Shown: piece by piece, positions 1 to 8,468 of the stretch
Layout of the letters: every line of letters begins with the position of its first letter
Numbering within the stretch: the stretch's first letter is position 1
Assembly: GCA_900548145.1 (NCBI GenBank)
Contig: URJB01000005.1
Location: forward strand, 20,980 to 84,979
Direction: 5' to 3'
Source of the DNA: an uncultured Eubacteriales bacterium
GTDB taxonomy: Bacteria > Bacillota > Clostridia > Christensenellales > Aristaeellaceae
Length of the DNA: 64,000 nucleotides
Notes under the pieces: generated by a model
Databases searched by the model: none
What the model saw: only the letters and a program-made list of their open reading frames with translations
What the model was told of the DNA's origin: nothing
Program-made: the position numbers and the translations under genes

Positions 1-633
1 GCCTGCGCCGTCAAGGGCGTTCGCCGCAGCGCTGTAAAACCGCATATCGAGTATATTTGCCAAAAAACAGGTCTGACAGAGATGCGCCGCCGGCTCATCG
101 GCCACCTGTCCAAGGGCTACCGTCAACGTGTAGGCCTGGCAAACGCCCTGATTGGGGATCCGCCCGTCATTATTCTGGACGAGCCAAGCGTAGGACTGGA
201 CCCGCAGCAAATGATCGAAATGCGGCAGTGCATTCGTTCTCTGGGAAAGGAGCATTCCGTGCTGCTTTCCTCCCACATTCTCAGCGAGATTTCACTGATC
301 TGCGACCGGGTCATGGTGCTCGATCAGGGAAAGCTGGTAGCGGAAAGCAGTCTGGAGGATCTGCTAAAGCAGGATCAAAGCTGGCTTTTGCGCCTTTCCG
401 GCGAAAAAGCACCCGTCTTATCAGCGATTCGCCAGTTGGATGGAATCGAGGAGGCTCACGAAACGCCGGAAGGGTTGCTTTTCCTTCGGATCAGGCCGGA
501 GCAGGAGGAAGAAACACTAAAACGGTTGTTTTATACGTTGGCCGATTTGCGCTGTCCTATTCTGGAATTGCGCCGGGGGACGAATCGTATGGAAGATATT
601 TTCCTGAAACTGACGGAACAGGGGGTGGAATGA
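1..633 (+). CDS. ABC transporter ATP-binding protein, 5'-truncated by the window
   Basis: Nucleotide-binding subunit expected to power the ABC-2 permease encoded immediately downstream. The reading frame is already open at base 1, so the N-terminus with the Walker A motif lies outside the window. Visible motifs are the signature region LSKGYRQRVGLA, Walker B IILDEPSVGLD and the switch histidine in SSHILSEI. The roughly 100-residue C-terminal extension is typical of GldA/NosF/CcmA-type ATPases of ABC-2 systems. The stop is followed after one base by the permease ATG, so the two are almost certainly co-translated. The substrate is unknown. GldA-like assignment is by family resemblance and by the gene order with GldF/GldG-like proteins. 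Confidence 0.9.
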   Translation, partial: ACAVKGVRRSAVKPHIEYICQKTGLTEMRRRLIGHLSKGYRQRVGLANALIGDPPVIILDEPSVGLDPQQMIEMRQCIRSLGKEHSVLLSSHILSEISLICDRVMVLDQGKLVAESSLEDLLKQDQSWLLRLSGEKAPVLSAIRQLDGIEEAHETPEGLLFLRIRPEQEEETLKRLFYTLADLRCPILELRRGTNRMEDIFLKLTEQGVE

Positions 634-634
634 C

Positions 635-1345
635 ATGGGAAGCGTCTATCTTTATGAACTGAAACGTGCCTTTCTGACCCCGGTGGCCTATGTCTTTGCC
701 AGCGCTTTTATGCTGCTGGCAGGATTAATGTTCTTTTTCTACAATCTGGCCTACAAAAGCGGCGAGGTCATCAGCTATCTATCCGACCTGACCTCTTTTC
801 TCATGTTCCTGATTCCCGTGTTGACAATGCGTTCCTTTGCAGAGGAAAAAAAGAATCACTCCGATCAGTTTCTGCTGACAGCACCCCTGTCCGTCTTTTC
901 CATCGTCATGGGCAAATTTTGGGCAGCCGTGACCATTTACTGTCTGGCGCTTCTCTTGACCGGCGTGTTTGTAGCGATTATCGTCGTATATGGACTGATC
1001 TACTGGGGAGAAGTATTGGCAGGATACACTGGTTTTCTCTTTCTTTCTCTCTGTTATATCAGCAGCGGCCTTTGGGTTTCTTCTCTGTGCGAAAATCAGG
1101 TTTCGGCGGCGATTGCCACCTTCGGCCTGCATTTCACCTTCAGTGCTCTGGACTGGGTCATTCCCTATGTCAAGCTTTCCTGGCTCAGCCGTGTGTTGGA
1201 ATCCCTGTCCCTGTATGAACATTTTAAAGATACCCAGAACGGCACGATTACGCTGAGCAGCCTTTGCTATTTCGCATCCATTACGGCGCTGTTCCTCTTC
1301 CTGACCGCGCTGACTCTGCAGTCCCGGAGGTGGAGAAAAGAATGA
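635..1345 (+). CDS. ABC-2 type permease (GldF-like)
   Basis: A 236-residue integral membrane protein with about six hydrophobic segments and a short cytoplasmic N-terminus (GSVYLYELKRAF), as in the ABC2_membrane/GldF family. A conserved-looking MRSFAEEKKNHSDQ stretch after the second membrane segment matches the coupling region of this family. It lies between its ATPase and a GldG-like protein with overlapping ends (the TGA overlaps the next ATG), so these subunits probably form one complex in the cytoplasmic membrane. In Bacteroidota, GldAFG belongs to the gliding/type IX secretion set. In Clostridia the same order occurs without gliding and the cargo is unknown. Confidence 0.88.
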   Translation: MGSVYLYELKRAFLTPVAYVFASAFMLLAGLMFFFYNLAYKSGEVISYLSDLTSFLMFLIPVLTMRSFAEEKKNHSDQFLLTAPLSVFSIVMGKFWAAVTIYCLALLLTGVFVAIIVVYGLIYWGEVLAGYTGFLFLSLCYISSGLWVSSLCENQVSAAIATFGLHFTFSALDWVIPYVKLSWLSRVLESLSLYEHFKDTQNGTITLSSLCYFASITALFLFLTALTLQSRRWRKE

Positions 1346-2787
1346 AACGTCGTTATCCAAAGCTTTATACCTGCCTTTGTATTCTGTTGGCTCTGGCCCT
1401 GACCGCGGGCGTCAATCTGCTGGCGCAGGCAGCACAGCAAAAATGGCATCTGGAAGCGGATTGCTCCTACAATGCGCTCCTGACCCTTTCCGACACCACT
1501 AAAAAGCTGCTGGATCAACTGGAAAGTCCGCTGACCCTGTATGTTCTTCGAGTAGATGGTCTATCGGACGCTCAGGTGGAAAGCGTAGCCGAAGCTTACT
1601 CCTCCCACAGTGAATTTTTCCAACTTCGTTATATTGATCCCGATCAGGAGCCCGCGCTGATGAACCGGGTGGATACCACAGGGAAAACAGTCAGCGCCGG
1701 CAGCGTTATTCTGGAAGCCGAGGGCGGCAAACTGCTCTTTCTTCCTGTAGACGATTTTACTCTCTATGGTACGCAATCCTACAATGGTCAGGACTACACC
1801 TATAAAGCCGGTTATCAATATGAGCTTTTGCTGGATCGGGCGATTTTGGAGCTGACTACGGAAGAAGAAACCAAGGTGGTTTTCCTGACGGGCCATGGAG
1901 AATATACGGAGGACGAAAGCAGCGTCTTTTCCGAGCTTCTTCAGTCGCAGGGCTATAAGGTCTCTTTCCAGAAGTCGGCATTGCAGCTGACAGATGTCAA
2001 TCTGGCGATTCTGCTTTCCCCTGCAAAAGATTTAACCGCCGAGGAAGCGGCGGTCTTAAAAGATTATCTGGCGAATGGCGGCAGTCTGCTGGTCTCCCGC
2101 GAGCCGGGACGCATGGATGCTGTGCCTCATCTGGAGGGGCTGCTCGCTTACTATGGCCTTGCCTATGAAAACAGCCTTGTGATCGCCAATCCCGAAGACG
2201 AATCCGCCTACTACCCCGGCAATCCTGCCATGCTGGTGGCTCAGCTAGGCGATGTGAAACTGCTCTCCTCCCTGCAGGCTCAAAAAGACGCGGTAGTGCT
2301 GGCCGCTCAATGCGTGCCTGTCCGGCTGACCGGCATGAAGCGCAACGATTACCGCACCTATGAATTGCTGACTTCCCGTAGCGATGCCTATTGTCTGGAC
2401 TTGCGCGACCCCTCCCGCACCAGTATCGTTCCTCATGAAAACGACACTGTAGGAAAAGCCGTCATGGCTGCGGCGGTGGAGCAGGTGCAGGATTTCGAAT
2501 CTGTTACTCTCAACGGACGAATTGTGGCCCTTGGCTCCTCTCATATCGTCAACAACGCGTCCATCAACCGTTCTTTCTACAATTCCGAATTTGCGGCTGA
2601 GCTTCTCTCTTGGCTCTGCCATCGGGAATCGGAAGAACTGGACATTGTCTTCAAACCGGCTCTGCGGGAAGGTCTGAAGATTTACACGCAGGAAACTTTG
2701 ATCCGCCTCGGCATTTTGCTCGCGGCCATCCCCGTGGTCATTTTGCTGATAGAAGGTGCGGTTCGCCTTTGGAGGAAGAAACGATGA
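1342..2787 (+). CDS. GldG-family ABC auxiliary protein
   Basis: A 481-residue protein with one N-terminal membrane anchor (about residues 8-28), a large extracytoplasmic domain resembling the ABC_transp_aux family (PF09822; KVVFLTGHGE followed by a SLLVSREPG segment), and one C-terminal membrane helix ending in a basic tail (RLWRKKR). The ATG at 1342 is chosen because it overlaps the permease stop. An earlier in-frame start at 1264 would bury the start deep inside the permease gene. It probably assembles with the two preceding subunits. The role and ligand are not known. Confidence 0.85.
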   Translation: MKRRYPKLYTCLCILLALALTAGVNLLAQAAQQKWHLEADCSYNALLTLSDTTKKLLDQLESPLTLYVLRVDGLSDAQVESVAEAYSSHSEFFQLRYIDPDQEPALMNRVDTTGKTVSAGSVILEAEGGKLLFLPVDDFTLYGTQSYNGQDYTYKAGYQYELLLDRAILELTTEEETKVVFLTGHGEYTEDESSVFSELLQSQGYKVSFQKSALQLTDVNLAILLSPAKDLTAEEAAVLKDYLANGGSLLVSREPGRMDAVPHLEGLLAYYGLAYENSLVIANPEDESAYYPGNPAMLVAQLGDVKLLSSLQAQKDAVVLAAQCVPVRLTGMKRNDYRTYELLTSRSDAYCLDLRDPSRTSIVPHENDTVGKAVMAAAVEQVQDFESVTLNGRIVALGSSHIVNNASINRSFYNSEFAAELLSWLCHRESEELDIVFKPALREGLKIYTQETLIRLGILLAAIPVVILLIEGAVRLWRKKR

Positions 2788-4142
2788 CTCAGGACTTGAA
2801 AAAGAAACGCCGTGCCAGAAAAAAAATTCCCCTGCCGCTGGCCCTTGCAGCGGCTCTGGTACTGGTGAGCTTGTCGTTGTTTTTCCTGCTTCGGGAGGAG
2901 CCTCAGGCCAGTGATAACGTTTCTGCCGTTCATCGGCTTTCGGAGTGGACAGGCGCCCGTCTTACGGAAGTCTGCCTTCCCGGAGACGGAAATTCCTTTA
3001 CCGTACTGGCTCGGGCGGACGGAGGCTATGCTGTCCGGGAAAATAGCAGTCTGGTCATCAGTCAGGAGAAGGGCAACGATCTCTTTTCCCGACTGACCGC
3101 GCTGCAGCTGACTCCCTTGGCGTCCTCTCTGGACGAGACCGCTCTCGGGTTCGATTGTATAAACGAAACCGTTCTTGTCACCGGTTCTGCCGGAAAAGCC
3201 AAGCTCCGTCTGGGAACGCTGCTGCCTTCCGGCACAGGTCGCTATGTTCAGTTGGATGGCCAAACCTATACTGCGCCTCTTTTCCTGTCGGGCATTCCTT
3301 CTCTGCAGGAACTCCATGCCATTCCGACTCTCTATACCACCGGGGATATGCCGGACGATTTTTTGATTGTTCATGAAGACGGTTCCCGTTTGGCAGGCGG
3401 CGTGAAGAACGATCGCAGCGTAGGCGTCACCTCTCTAGCACTGACGGAGCCTTTTTCCTGGGAAATGGATATTGAACAGGCCGCCGGTTTCATCAACGCA
3501 TTATCCGCCATCGAGATCACCGGCTGGTACGCGCCGGCAACGGCGGAAAACCTTCAGAAATTTGGATTTGACCATTCCCTTCGTCTGGAAGTCACCTACG
3601 GTGAAACGTCCTGGGCGCTGCTGTTCGGCGCAAGCGCTGAAAACGGAGAACGCTACCTCTTTATGGAAGGGGACGAAAGCATCTTTACCGTCAACGAAGA
3701 AACGATTCGTTTTTTCGAAGAGGTAGAGGCATCCACCTTAATGAATCGTTTTGCCGGTCTCGTTTCCCTTTCCGCCATCACTCATGCCGCCATTCAGTGG
3801 GCGGATGGCAGTCTGGTGCTGGATCGATTGGAGCAGGGAGACCATACGCTTTATTCCGTAAACGGCCATCCATGGGATGAAACTTCCTTTAAGGAATTTT
3901 ATCAGACCCTCCTTACGCCGAAAATCGATCGAATCCTGGAAGCGGAGACTTCTGCGGAAGGGCTTGAAAGGCGGTTGGAACTGGTCTACACCATCGTCGA
4001 TGGAACGGAAGAAAGCGTCGTATACTGGCAGTACAATCGCGACTTCGATCTGTTAGAGCGAAATGGCGTTTGCCGTTTTCTCGTGAACCGGGAAAGAGTT
4101 GATCAGGTGATCGCTGTGCTGAAAGAAGCAGCAGGCAAATAG
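2784..4142 (+). CDS. DUF4340 domain-containing membrane-anchored protein
   Basis: A 452-residue protein with a lysine/arginine-rich N-terminus, one membrane helix (about residues 16-36) and a long extracytoplasmic region that looks like the repeated beta-rich DUF4340 fold. It is the usual fourth gene after GldA/F/G-like genes in Gram-positive anaerobes. The ATG at 2784 overlaps the GldG-like stop (TGA at 2785-2787). A longer frame from 2610 is rejected because it overlaps the preceding gene. It presumably completes the ABC complex on the outer face of the membrane. The biochemical role is unknown. Confidence 0.82.
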   Translation: MTQDLKKKRRARKKIPLPLALAAALVLVSLSLFFLLREEPQASDNVSAVHRLSEWTGARLTEVCLPGDGNSFTVLARADGGYAVRENSSLVISQEKGNDLFSRLTALQLTPLASSLDETALGFDCINETVLVTGSAGKAKLRLGTLLPSGTGRYVQLDGQTYTAPLFLSGIPSLQELHAIPTLYTTGDMPDDFLIVHEDGSRLAGGVKNDRSVGVTSLALTEPFSWEMDIEQAAGFINALSAIEITGWYAPATAENLQKFGFDHSLRLEVTYGETSWALLFGASAENGERYLFMEGDESIFTVNEETIRFFEEVEASTLMNRFAGLVSLSAITHAAIQWADGSLVLDRLEQGDHTLYSVNGHPWDETSFKEFYQTLLTPKIDRILEAETSAEGLERRLELVYTIVDGTEESVVYWQYNRDFDLLERNGVCRFLVNRERVDQVIAVLKEAAGK

Positions 4143-4153
4143 GAGGGAGCAAA

Positions 4154-6469
4154 TTGGGGACTTCGGGTCAGTCGAAACGTCTGTTTCTGGTTTTTTTCAT
4201 ATCCTACCTTATCATTTCGTTGATTCCCATGGGGCTGCTGGGCTACACCTGGTCAAAAACAGATCGGATGGTCGTCCAGCAGACGCAAGAGGCGGGCGAT
4301 GCATTGGCCGAACAGATTCAAAGCATTATGGACGAACGGCTGAATGAAGTAGAAATGATGTCCAATCAGATCTACATGAACCAGAACGCCCAGCTGATGA
4401 TGTATTCTTCCGCCGGTTTCGGCGGCGACAATACGCTTCGAGCCCTGAAATTGATCAAGGACATGAGCGCGTACGTAAACATGTCCGACTTTGTTCACTC
4501 GGCCTTTGTTTATTTTTCCGGCATGGACCTTCTGATGTCCGATACCTCCACCGCCAAACCTCGCCTGTTCTATCAAGTAAATTTGGAACCTTTTCTTTCC
4601 TGGGAGGCTTTCAACGAGCTGCTGACTGCCAACTATAACAGTCCATCCTCTTCCTCCCCCCACCAGATCGTGACCAAATCAGATGAGAAGCAATATCATC
4701 TTTTTTGGTATTCCATGCCCACCGGGCGCAATGGCCGGGTACTTGGAAACATTTGTGTTGTCGTAGAAAGCGAAAAATTTAACGTCATTTTCAGCGGCAT
4801 TGAGGATAGTTATGACGGCATGGCCTATATGTTGGGCGCTGACAACCAGCTCATTGCTGCATCCTCCTCCGCCGCGGACTGGCCTGCTGTTTCCACTCAG
4901 CTGAATAGTAGAAATATGCAGCGTATCACGATAGAACGACGGGAATACATCGTTCTGAATAAGGTTTCCTCCAAAAGTCAGAAAAATCTTGTCATTCTGC
5001 TTCCCAGCGAACGTGTCTACCAGCCGGTTTTCCACATTCGCCGAATTTTCTATCTGGCACTTGGCGCAGGCCTCTTTTTGATGATTGGTCTGGCGACTCT
5101 CTTCACGCTTCGGACCTACCGGCCCCTCCAACGCGTGGTTCAGCAGGTGGACGCGGAGACCGAAACGCATTTTTCCACGCGAATCGGCGCCCTAAACTAC
5201 ATCGAAACAGGTGTCCGCAATCTGTCTAATCAAAAGAAGCAATGGCAGGATCTTGCGCAGCGCTCCCAGCAGGTCATGCGGAACTCCTTTGTCAATCACC
5301 TGCTGAGCAACGCCTATGATGGAGATTTGGAGCATTTTCTCCGCGATTGTCAATTGTACGGCGTATCGCTGAAGGAACAATGCTTTTGCGTTCTGACCGT
5401 CCATCTGGACTCCAGCGAGCGCTTTGAAAACAACCTCCGGGATCGGGATAATGCCAGTGTCTGGTATATGATCTCCGACGTGGTGGAACGCCTGACGGAC
5501 GAAGGCGAGCTGACCGTGACCGCGAATTATGAGCGAAACTGCCTGTGCGCTATTCTGAATTTTCCCCGTGAATCAGCTGGCGTAACGGAGCGCCTGTCCA
5601 AAGCGGCAACGCAGCTGAAAGAATTGGCGGAGCGAGAATATCCGGCTATTGCGACCGTGGGGATCGGCAGTGTCGAAGAAAACTTCACAGGGATCCACAC
5701 GTCTTATCTCAACGCACTTCGAGCATTGGAGTACCGTATGGTTCAGGGATTGAGCAGTATTATCAGCTACGGCGATCTTTCCGCAACGACCAACGAAAAC
5801 GCCTACTATGAATACACAGCGGAAGTGGAAAAGCGGTTGGAAAACAGCGTTCGCGCCGGCAACTACGACGAAACCGAAGCACTGATAACGGAGCTGTTCC
5901 AGAACAGCTTTGTGCAGCGTGCCACTTCCATGACTATGGTGCGCTGTCTGCTGTATGATCTGGTCAGCACGACTCTGCGCCTTCTGAACACAATGGATAT
6001 TCCGATGGATGATGTATTCGGCGACCGAGACCCCATCGTCTGGCTTGGCGGCTGTGAAACCGTCGATGAGGCATTGGAGCATTTCAAACAGGTTTATCGA
6101 AGAATCTGTGATTTTGTAGGTTCCAAAAAGCGCAGTCACAACGACCGTCTGCGACAGGAAATTGAAGAATTTATTCAGCAAAACTATGCGGATGAAAACC
6201 TGAGCCAGCAGATGATTGCGGATCAGTTTGGCAAATCTGCCAATTACCTTTCCTTCTTTTTCCGGGAACAAACAGGAGAAAAAATGTCCTCCTATATTTC
6301 CAACCTGCGCATCCAGAAGGCCATGGAGCTGCTGCGAGAAACCGACGATAGCGTCAAAGAAATTGCGGCCCAAACCGGCTTTGCCAGCGATCTAAGCTTT
6401 ATCCGTGCCTTCAAAAAGCAGCAAAACGAAACACCGGGACAATATCGAAAAAATTATCGAGGCAACTGA
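4154..6469 (+). CDS. AraC-family transcriptional regulator with membrane-bound sensor domain
   Basis: A 771-residue one-component regulator. It has a transmembrane helix near residues 10-31, an extracytoplasmic Cache-like sensor of about 265 residues, a second helix near residues 297-317, a linker, and a C-terminal double helix-turn-helix AraC domain in the last ~105 residues (SQQMIADQFGKSANYLS, then VKEIAAQTGFASDLSFIRAF). This layout is typical of Paenibacillus/Clostridia regulators placed beside LplABC-type sugar importers, so the inferred target is the operon starting at 6712. The start is TTG, chosen because AGGAGGG lies six bases upstream and no better ATG exists. It follows the DUF4340 gene by 11 bases but may have an additional promoter. 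Confidence 0.88.
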   Translation: MGTSGQSKRLFLVFFISYLIISLIPMGLLGYTWSKTDRMVVQQTQEAGDALAEQIQSIMDERLNEVEMMSNQIYMNQNAQLMMYSSAGFGGDNTLRALKLIKDMSAYVNMSDFVHSAFVYFSGMDLLMSDTSTAKPRLFYQVNLEPFLSWEAFNELLTANYNSPSSSSPHQIVTKSDEKQYHLFWYSMPTGRNGRVLGNICVVVESEKFNVIFSGIEDSYDGMAYMLGADNQLIAASSSAADWPAVSTQLNSRNMQRITIERREYIVLNKVSSKSQKNLVILLPSERVYQPVFHIRRIFYLALGAGLFLMIGLATLFTLRTYRPLQRVVQQVDAETETHFSTRIGALNYIETGVRNLSNQKKQWQDLAQRSQQVMRNSFVNHLLSNAYDGDLEHFLRDCQLYGVSLKEQCFCVLTVHLDSSERFENNLRDRDNASVWYMISDVVERLTDEGELTVTANYERNCLCAILNFPRESAGVTERLSKAATQLKELAEREYPAIATVGIGSVEENFTGIHTSYLNALRALEYRMVQGLSSIISYGDLSATTNENAYYEYTAEVEKRLENSVRAGNYDETEALITELFQNSFVQRATSMTMVRCLLYDLVSTTLRLLNTMDIPMDDVFGDRDPIVWLGGCETVDEALEHFKQVYRRICDFVGSKKRSHNDRLRQEIEEFIQQNYADENLSQQMIADQFGKSANYLSFFFREQTGEKMSSYISNLRIQKAMELLRETDDSVKEIAAQTGFASDLSFIRAFKKQQNETPGQYRKNYRGN

Positions 6470-6475
6470 GGCATT

Positions 6476-6514
6476 GAATAAAAACAGGGGCAACCAGCGT
6501 CCCTGTTTTTATTC
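6476..6514 (+). terminator. Strong rho-independent terminator after the AraC regulator
   Basis: A perfect 14-bp stem (GAATAAAAACAGGG pairing with CCCTGTTTTTATTC) with an 11-base loop and a T-run inside the 3' arm. It separates the regulator transcript from the sugar operon. Confidence 0.9.
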
Positions 6515-6579
6515 GATGTACATTATGGCTTAAAACGTTTATAAATCAACAAAAAAGATTTACGTAAAAAATGTATATT

Positions 6580-6607
6580 TTGGAAAAAAACAAAGAAAAA
6601 GTATATA
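6580..6607 (+). promoter_or_regulatory. Candidate sigma-A promoter of the sugar-uptake operon
   Basis: TTGGAA at 6580-6585, a 16-base spacer, and TATATA at 6602-6607, in a strongly AT-rich stretch. Alternative -10 registers exist two and four bases downstream. It is the only plausible promoter between the terminator at 6514 and the solute-binding-protein gene. Confidence 0.45.
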
Positions 6608-6644
6608 TACAGAGTATTGGGAAGCCTTTATACTGACCGTGATA

Positions 6645-6665
6645 TAGCAAAGCGGCCGCTTGCTA
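6645..6665. promoter_or_regulatory. 21-bp palindrome in the operon leader (operator candidate)
   Basis: TAGCAA at 6645-6650 is mirrored by TTGCTA at 6660-6665 around a self-complementary GCGGCCGC core (6652-6659), with one extra base on the left. It lies about 40 bases downstream of the candidate -10 and 47 bases before the start codon. It could be a repressor/activator site or an mRNA leader hairpin. Confidence 0.45.
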
Positions 6666-6711
6666 ACAGCTACATCATTTCATCAAAAAGGAAAGGGAAC
6701 GGGAGATCGTC

Positions 6712-8343
6712 ATGAAAAAAATCACTCGCCTGTTCGCTCTATGCCTGACCCTCGTGCTCGTCCTGAGCATGACTGCGGCAGCCACGGCGGAAAACATGGA
6801 CAACCTCACTGAAACCGGCACCTACCCAATCGTAAAGGACAAAATCACCCTGACTTACTGGGTTCCCCTGAACGAAAAGTACACTGCCACCATTACCAAC
6901 TTCAACGAGCTGGAAATGAGCAAGGTGCTGGAAGACATCACCAACATCCACATTGAATACCAGCACCCCGTGGAAGAAGTTGCTTCCGAACAGTTCAACC
7001 TGATGGTCGCTTCCGGCAATCTGACGGACATCATCGAGCAGAACTGGATGGGTCGTCCCGGCGGACCTGAAAAGGCTCTGGAAGACGGCGTAATCATCGA
7101 CATGACCGACCTGATCGATCAGTACGCTCCTAACTATAAGAAGATTCTGGAAGAAACGCCGGAAGGCGCCCGTCAGGCCGCTACCAGCAGCGGACGGCAG
7201 TATATGATGACTGGCTTCTACTATGGAGATGCCGTAGCGGCCAAAATCATGATTGGACCCCAGTACCGTCGCGACTGGCTCCGTCGGCTGAATCTGGAAG
7301 ACCCGGTCACCATCGAAGACTGGTACAACGTGTTGACCGCTGTGAAAAACAACGATGCCAACGGCAACGGCGATCCCAACGATGAGATTCCGCTGATTTC
7401 CAAGGGCGCTTCCATCAGCTGCGCCAACGACAACATCAACGTCCTGGCTTCCGGTTTCGGTGTGAACATGAAGTTCTATAACGATAACGGCACCGTGAAG
7501 TTCGGCCCCTATGAACCCGAATGGAAAGAGTACCTGCAGGAAATGAACAAATGGTACAGCGAAGGCCTGATCGACGTTGAATTTGCTACTACGGACAAGA
7601 CCATGTTCGACGCCAAAATTTTCGGCAACCAGGCTGGCTTCTGGTTCTGCGGTCTGATGGGTGACATGGGCCGTTTCGTGAAGTACTGCGACGAGGACGA
7701 ACCCGACTGGGAAATCGCCGCTCTGGCTTATCCCGTGGACGTGAAGACCGGCAAGGCTTATAACTTCTGCGCCGGCCTGAACGACATCGTCTGCTCCAAC
7801 GGTGCCAATATCACCACTAAGAACCAGAACCCCATCGCCACCACTCGCTGGTTCGACTATGCTTACACCGAGGAAGGCCATCGCCTGTACAACAACGGTA
7901 TCGAAGGTCTGACCTACAATCTGGTGGACGGCAAAGTCGTGTTCACGGATCTGATCCTGAACAACCCAGACGGTCTGGACATTACCCGTGCGATCGCGCA
8001 TTACTGCCGCGCCGCCGGCACCACCGGCGCTCATATGCCCGACCTGGCCGTGATGAACGCCCGCGCCAACCATCCCCTGCAGCGTGAAGCCCGCGACGTG
8101 GTCTGGGCCAAAGCTTCCACCGAGCGCACTCTGCCCTCTCTGGTCATCGACCCCGAATATAGCCAGGAGCAGAGCGAAATCCTGAACGAAGTCTACACCT
8201 ACGTAGATGAAATGATCCTGAAGTTCATCACGGGTGCTGAGTCCTTCGATAACTACGACAACTATCTCAACACGCTCAAGTCCATGGAAATCGAGCGTGC
8301 AATCGAGATCGAGCAGCTTGCCTACGATGCCTACATGAAATAA
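6712..8343 (+). CDS. Carbohydrate ABC transporter solute-binding protein (LplA/YtcQ-type)
   Basis: A 543-residue extracytoplasmic binding protein of the family-1 sugar type that pairs with LplB/LplC permeases. The N-terminal signal peptide runs through about residue 27 (MKKITRLFALCL... ATAEN). It ends in a signal-peptidase-I type ATA site and has no lipobox cysteine, unusual for a monoderm binding protein. The mature part starts with the ITLTYWVPLNEKY segment typical of the family. Codon use is strongly biased to preferred codons, which suggests high expression. GGGAG sits six bases before ATG. It is the first gene of the long glycan operon, and hairpins follow its stop. The ligand is probably an oligosaccharide, identity unknown. 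Confidence 0.9.
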   Translation: MKKITRLFALCLTLVLVLSMTAAATAENMDNLTETGTYPIVKDKITLTYWVPLNEKYTATITNFNELEMSKVLEDITNIHIEYQHPVEEVASEQFNLMVASGNLTDIIEQNWMGRPGGPEKALEDGVIIDMTDLIDQYAPNYKKILEETPEGARQAATSSGRQYMMTGFYYGDAVAAKIMIGPQYRRDWLRRLNLEDPVTIEDWYNVLTAVKNNDANGNGDPNDEIPLISKGASISCANDNINVLASGFGVNMKFYNDNGTVKFGPYEPEWKEYLQEMNKWYSEGLIDVEFATTDKTMFDAKIFGNQAGFWFCGLMGDMGRFVKYCDEDEPDWEIAALAYPVDVKTGKAYNFCAGLNDIVCSNGANITTKNQNPIATTRWFDYAYTEEGHRLYNNGIEGLTYNLVDGKVVFTDLILNNPDGLDITRAIAHYCRAAGTTGAHMPDLAVMNARANHPLQREARDVVWAKASTERTLPSLVIDPEYSQEQSEILNEVYTYVDEMILKFITGAESFDNYDNYLNTLKSMEIERAIEIEQLAYDAYMK

Positions 8344-8373
8344 GAGCTTTCCGCAGTGGCTCGTACAAGCGGG

Positions 8374-8435
8374 TGGAGCGCCGGCGCCTGTCGGCGCTCC
8401 ACTTCCATCCGGGAGCCTTCCGCCGCAGGCGGAAG
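8374..8435 (+). other. Tandem intergenic mRNA hairpins after the solute-binding-protein gene
   Basis: A 10-bp perfect stem (TGGAGCGCCG / CGGCGCTCCA, 8374-8401) and an 8-bp stem (CTTCCGCC / GGCGGAAG, 8417-8435). Neither is followed by a T-run. Such structures commonly protect the upstream transcript and give excess binding protein over permease, which is an inference here. Confidence 0.6.
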
Positions 8436-8468
8436 CCACGCGCAAAGCTGATGAAAGGAGTTCCCGAC

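Noticed and set aside
919..1218. Small plus-strand frame inside the ABC-2 permease gene
   Set aside because: It is out of frame with the permease, has no ribosome binding site and no similarity I recognise.
6530..6544. Degenerate catabolite-response (cre-like) site TTAAAACGTTTATAA
   Set aside because: It lacks the conserved TG and CA of the consensus and lies in AT-rich sequence where such matches arise by chance.
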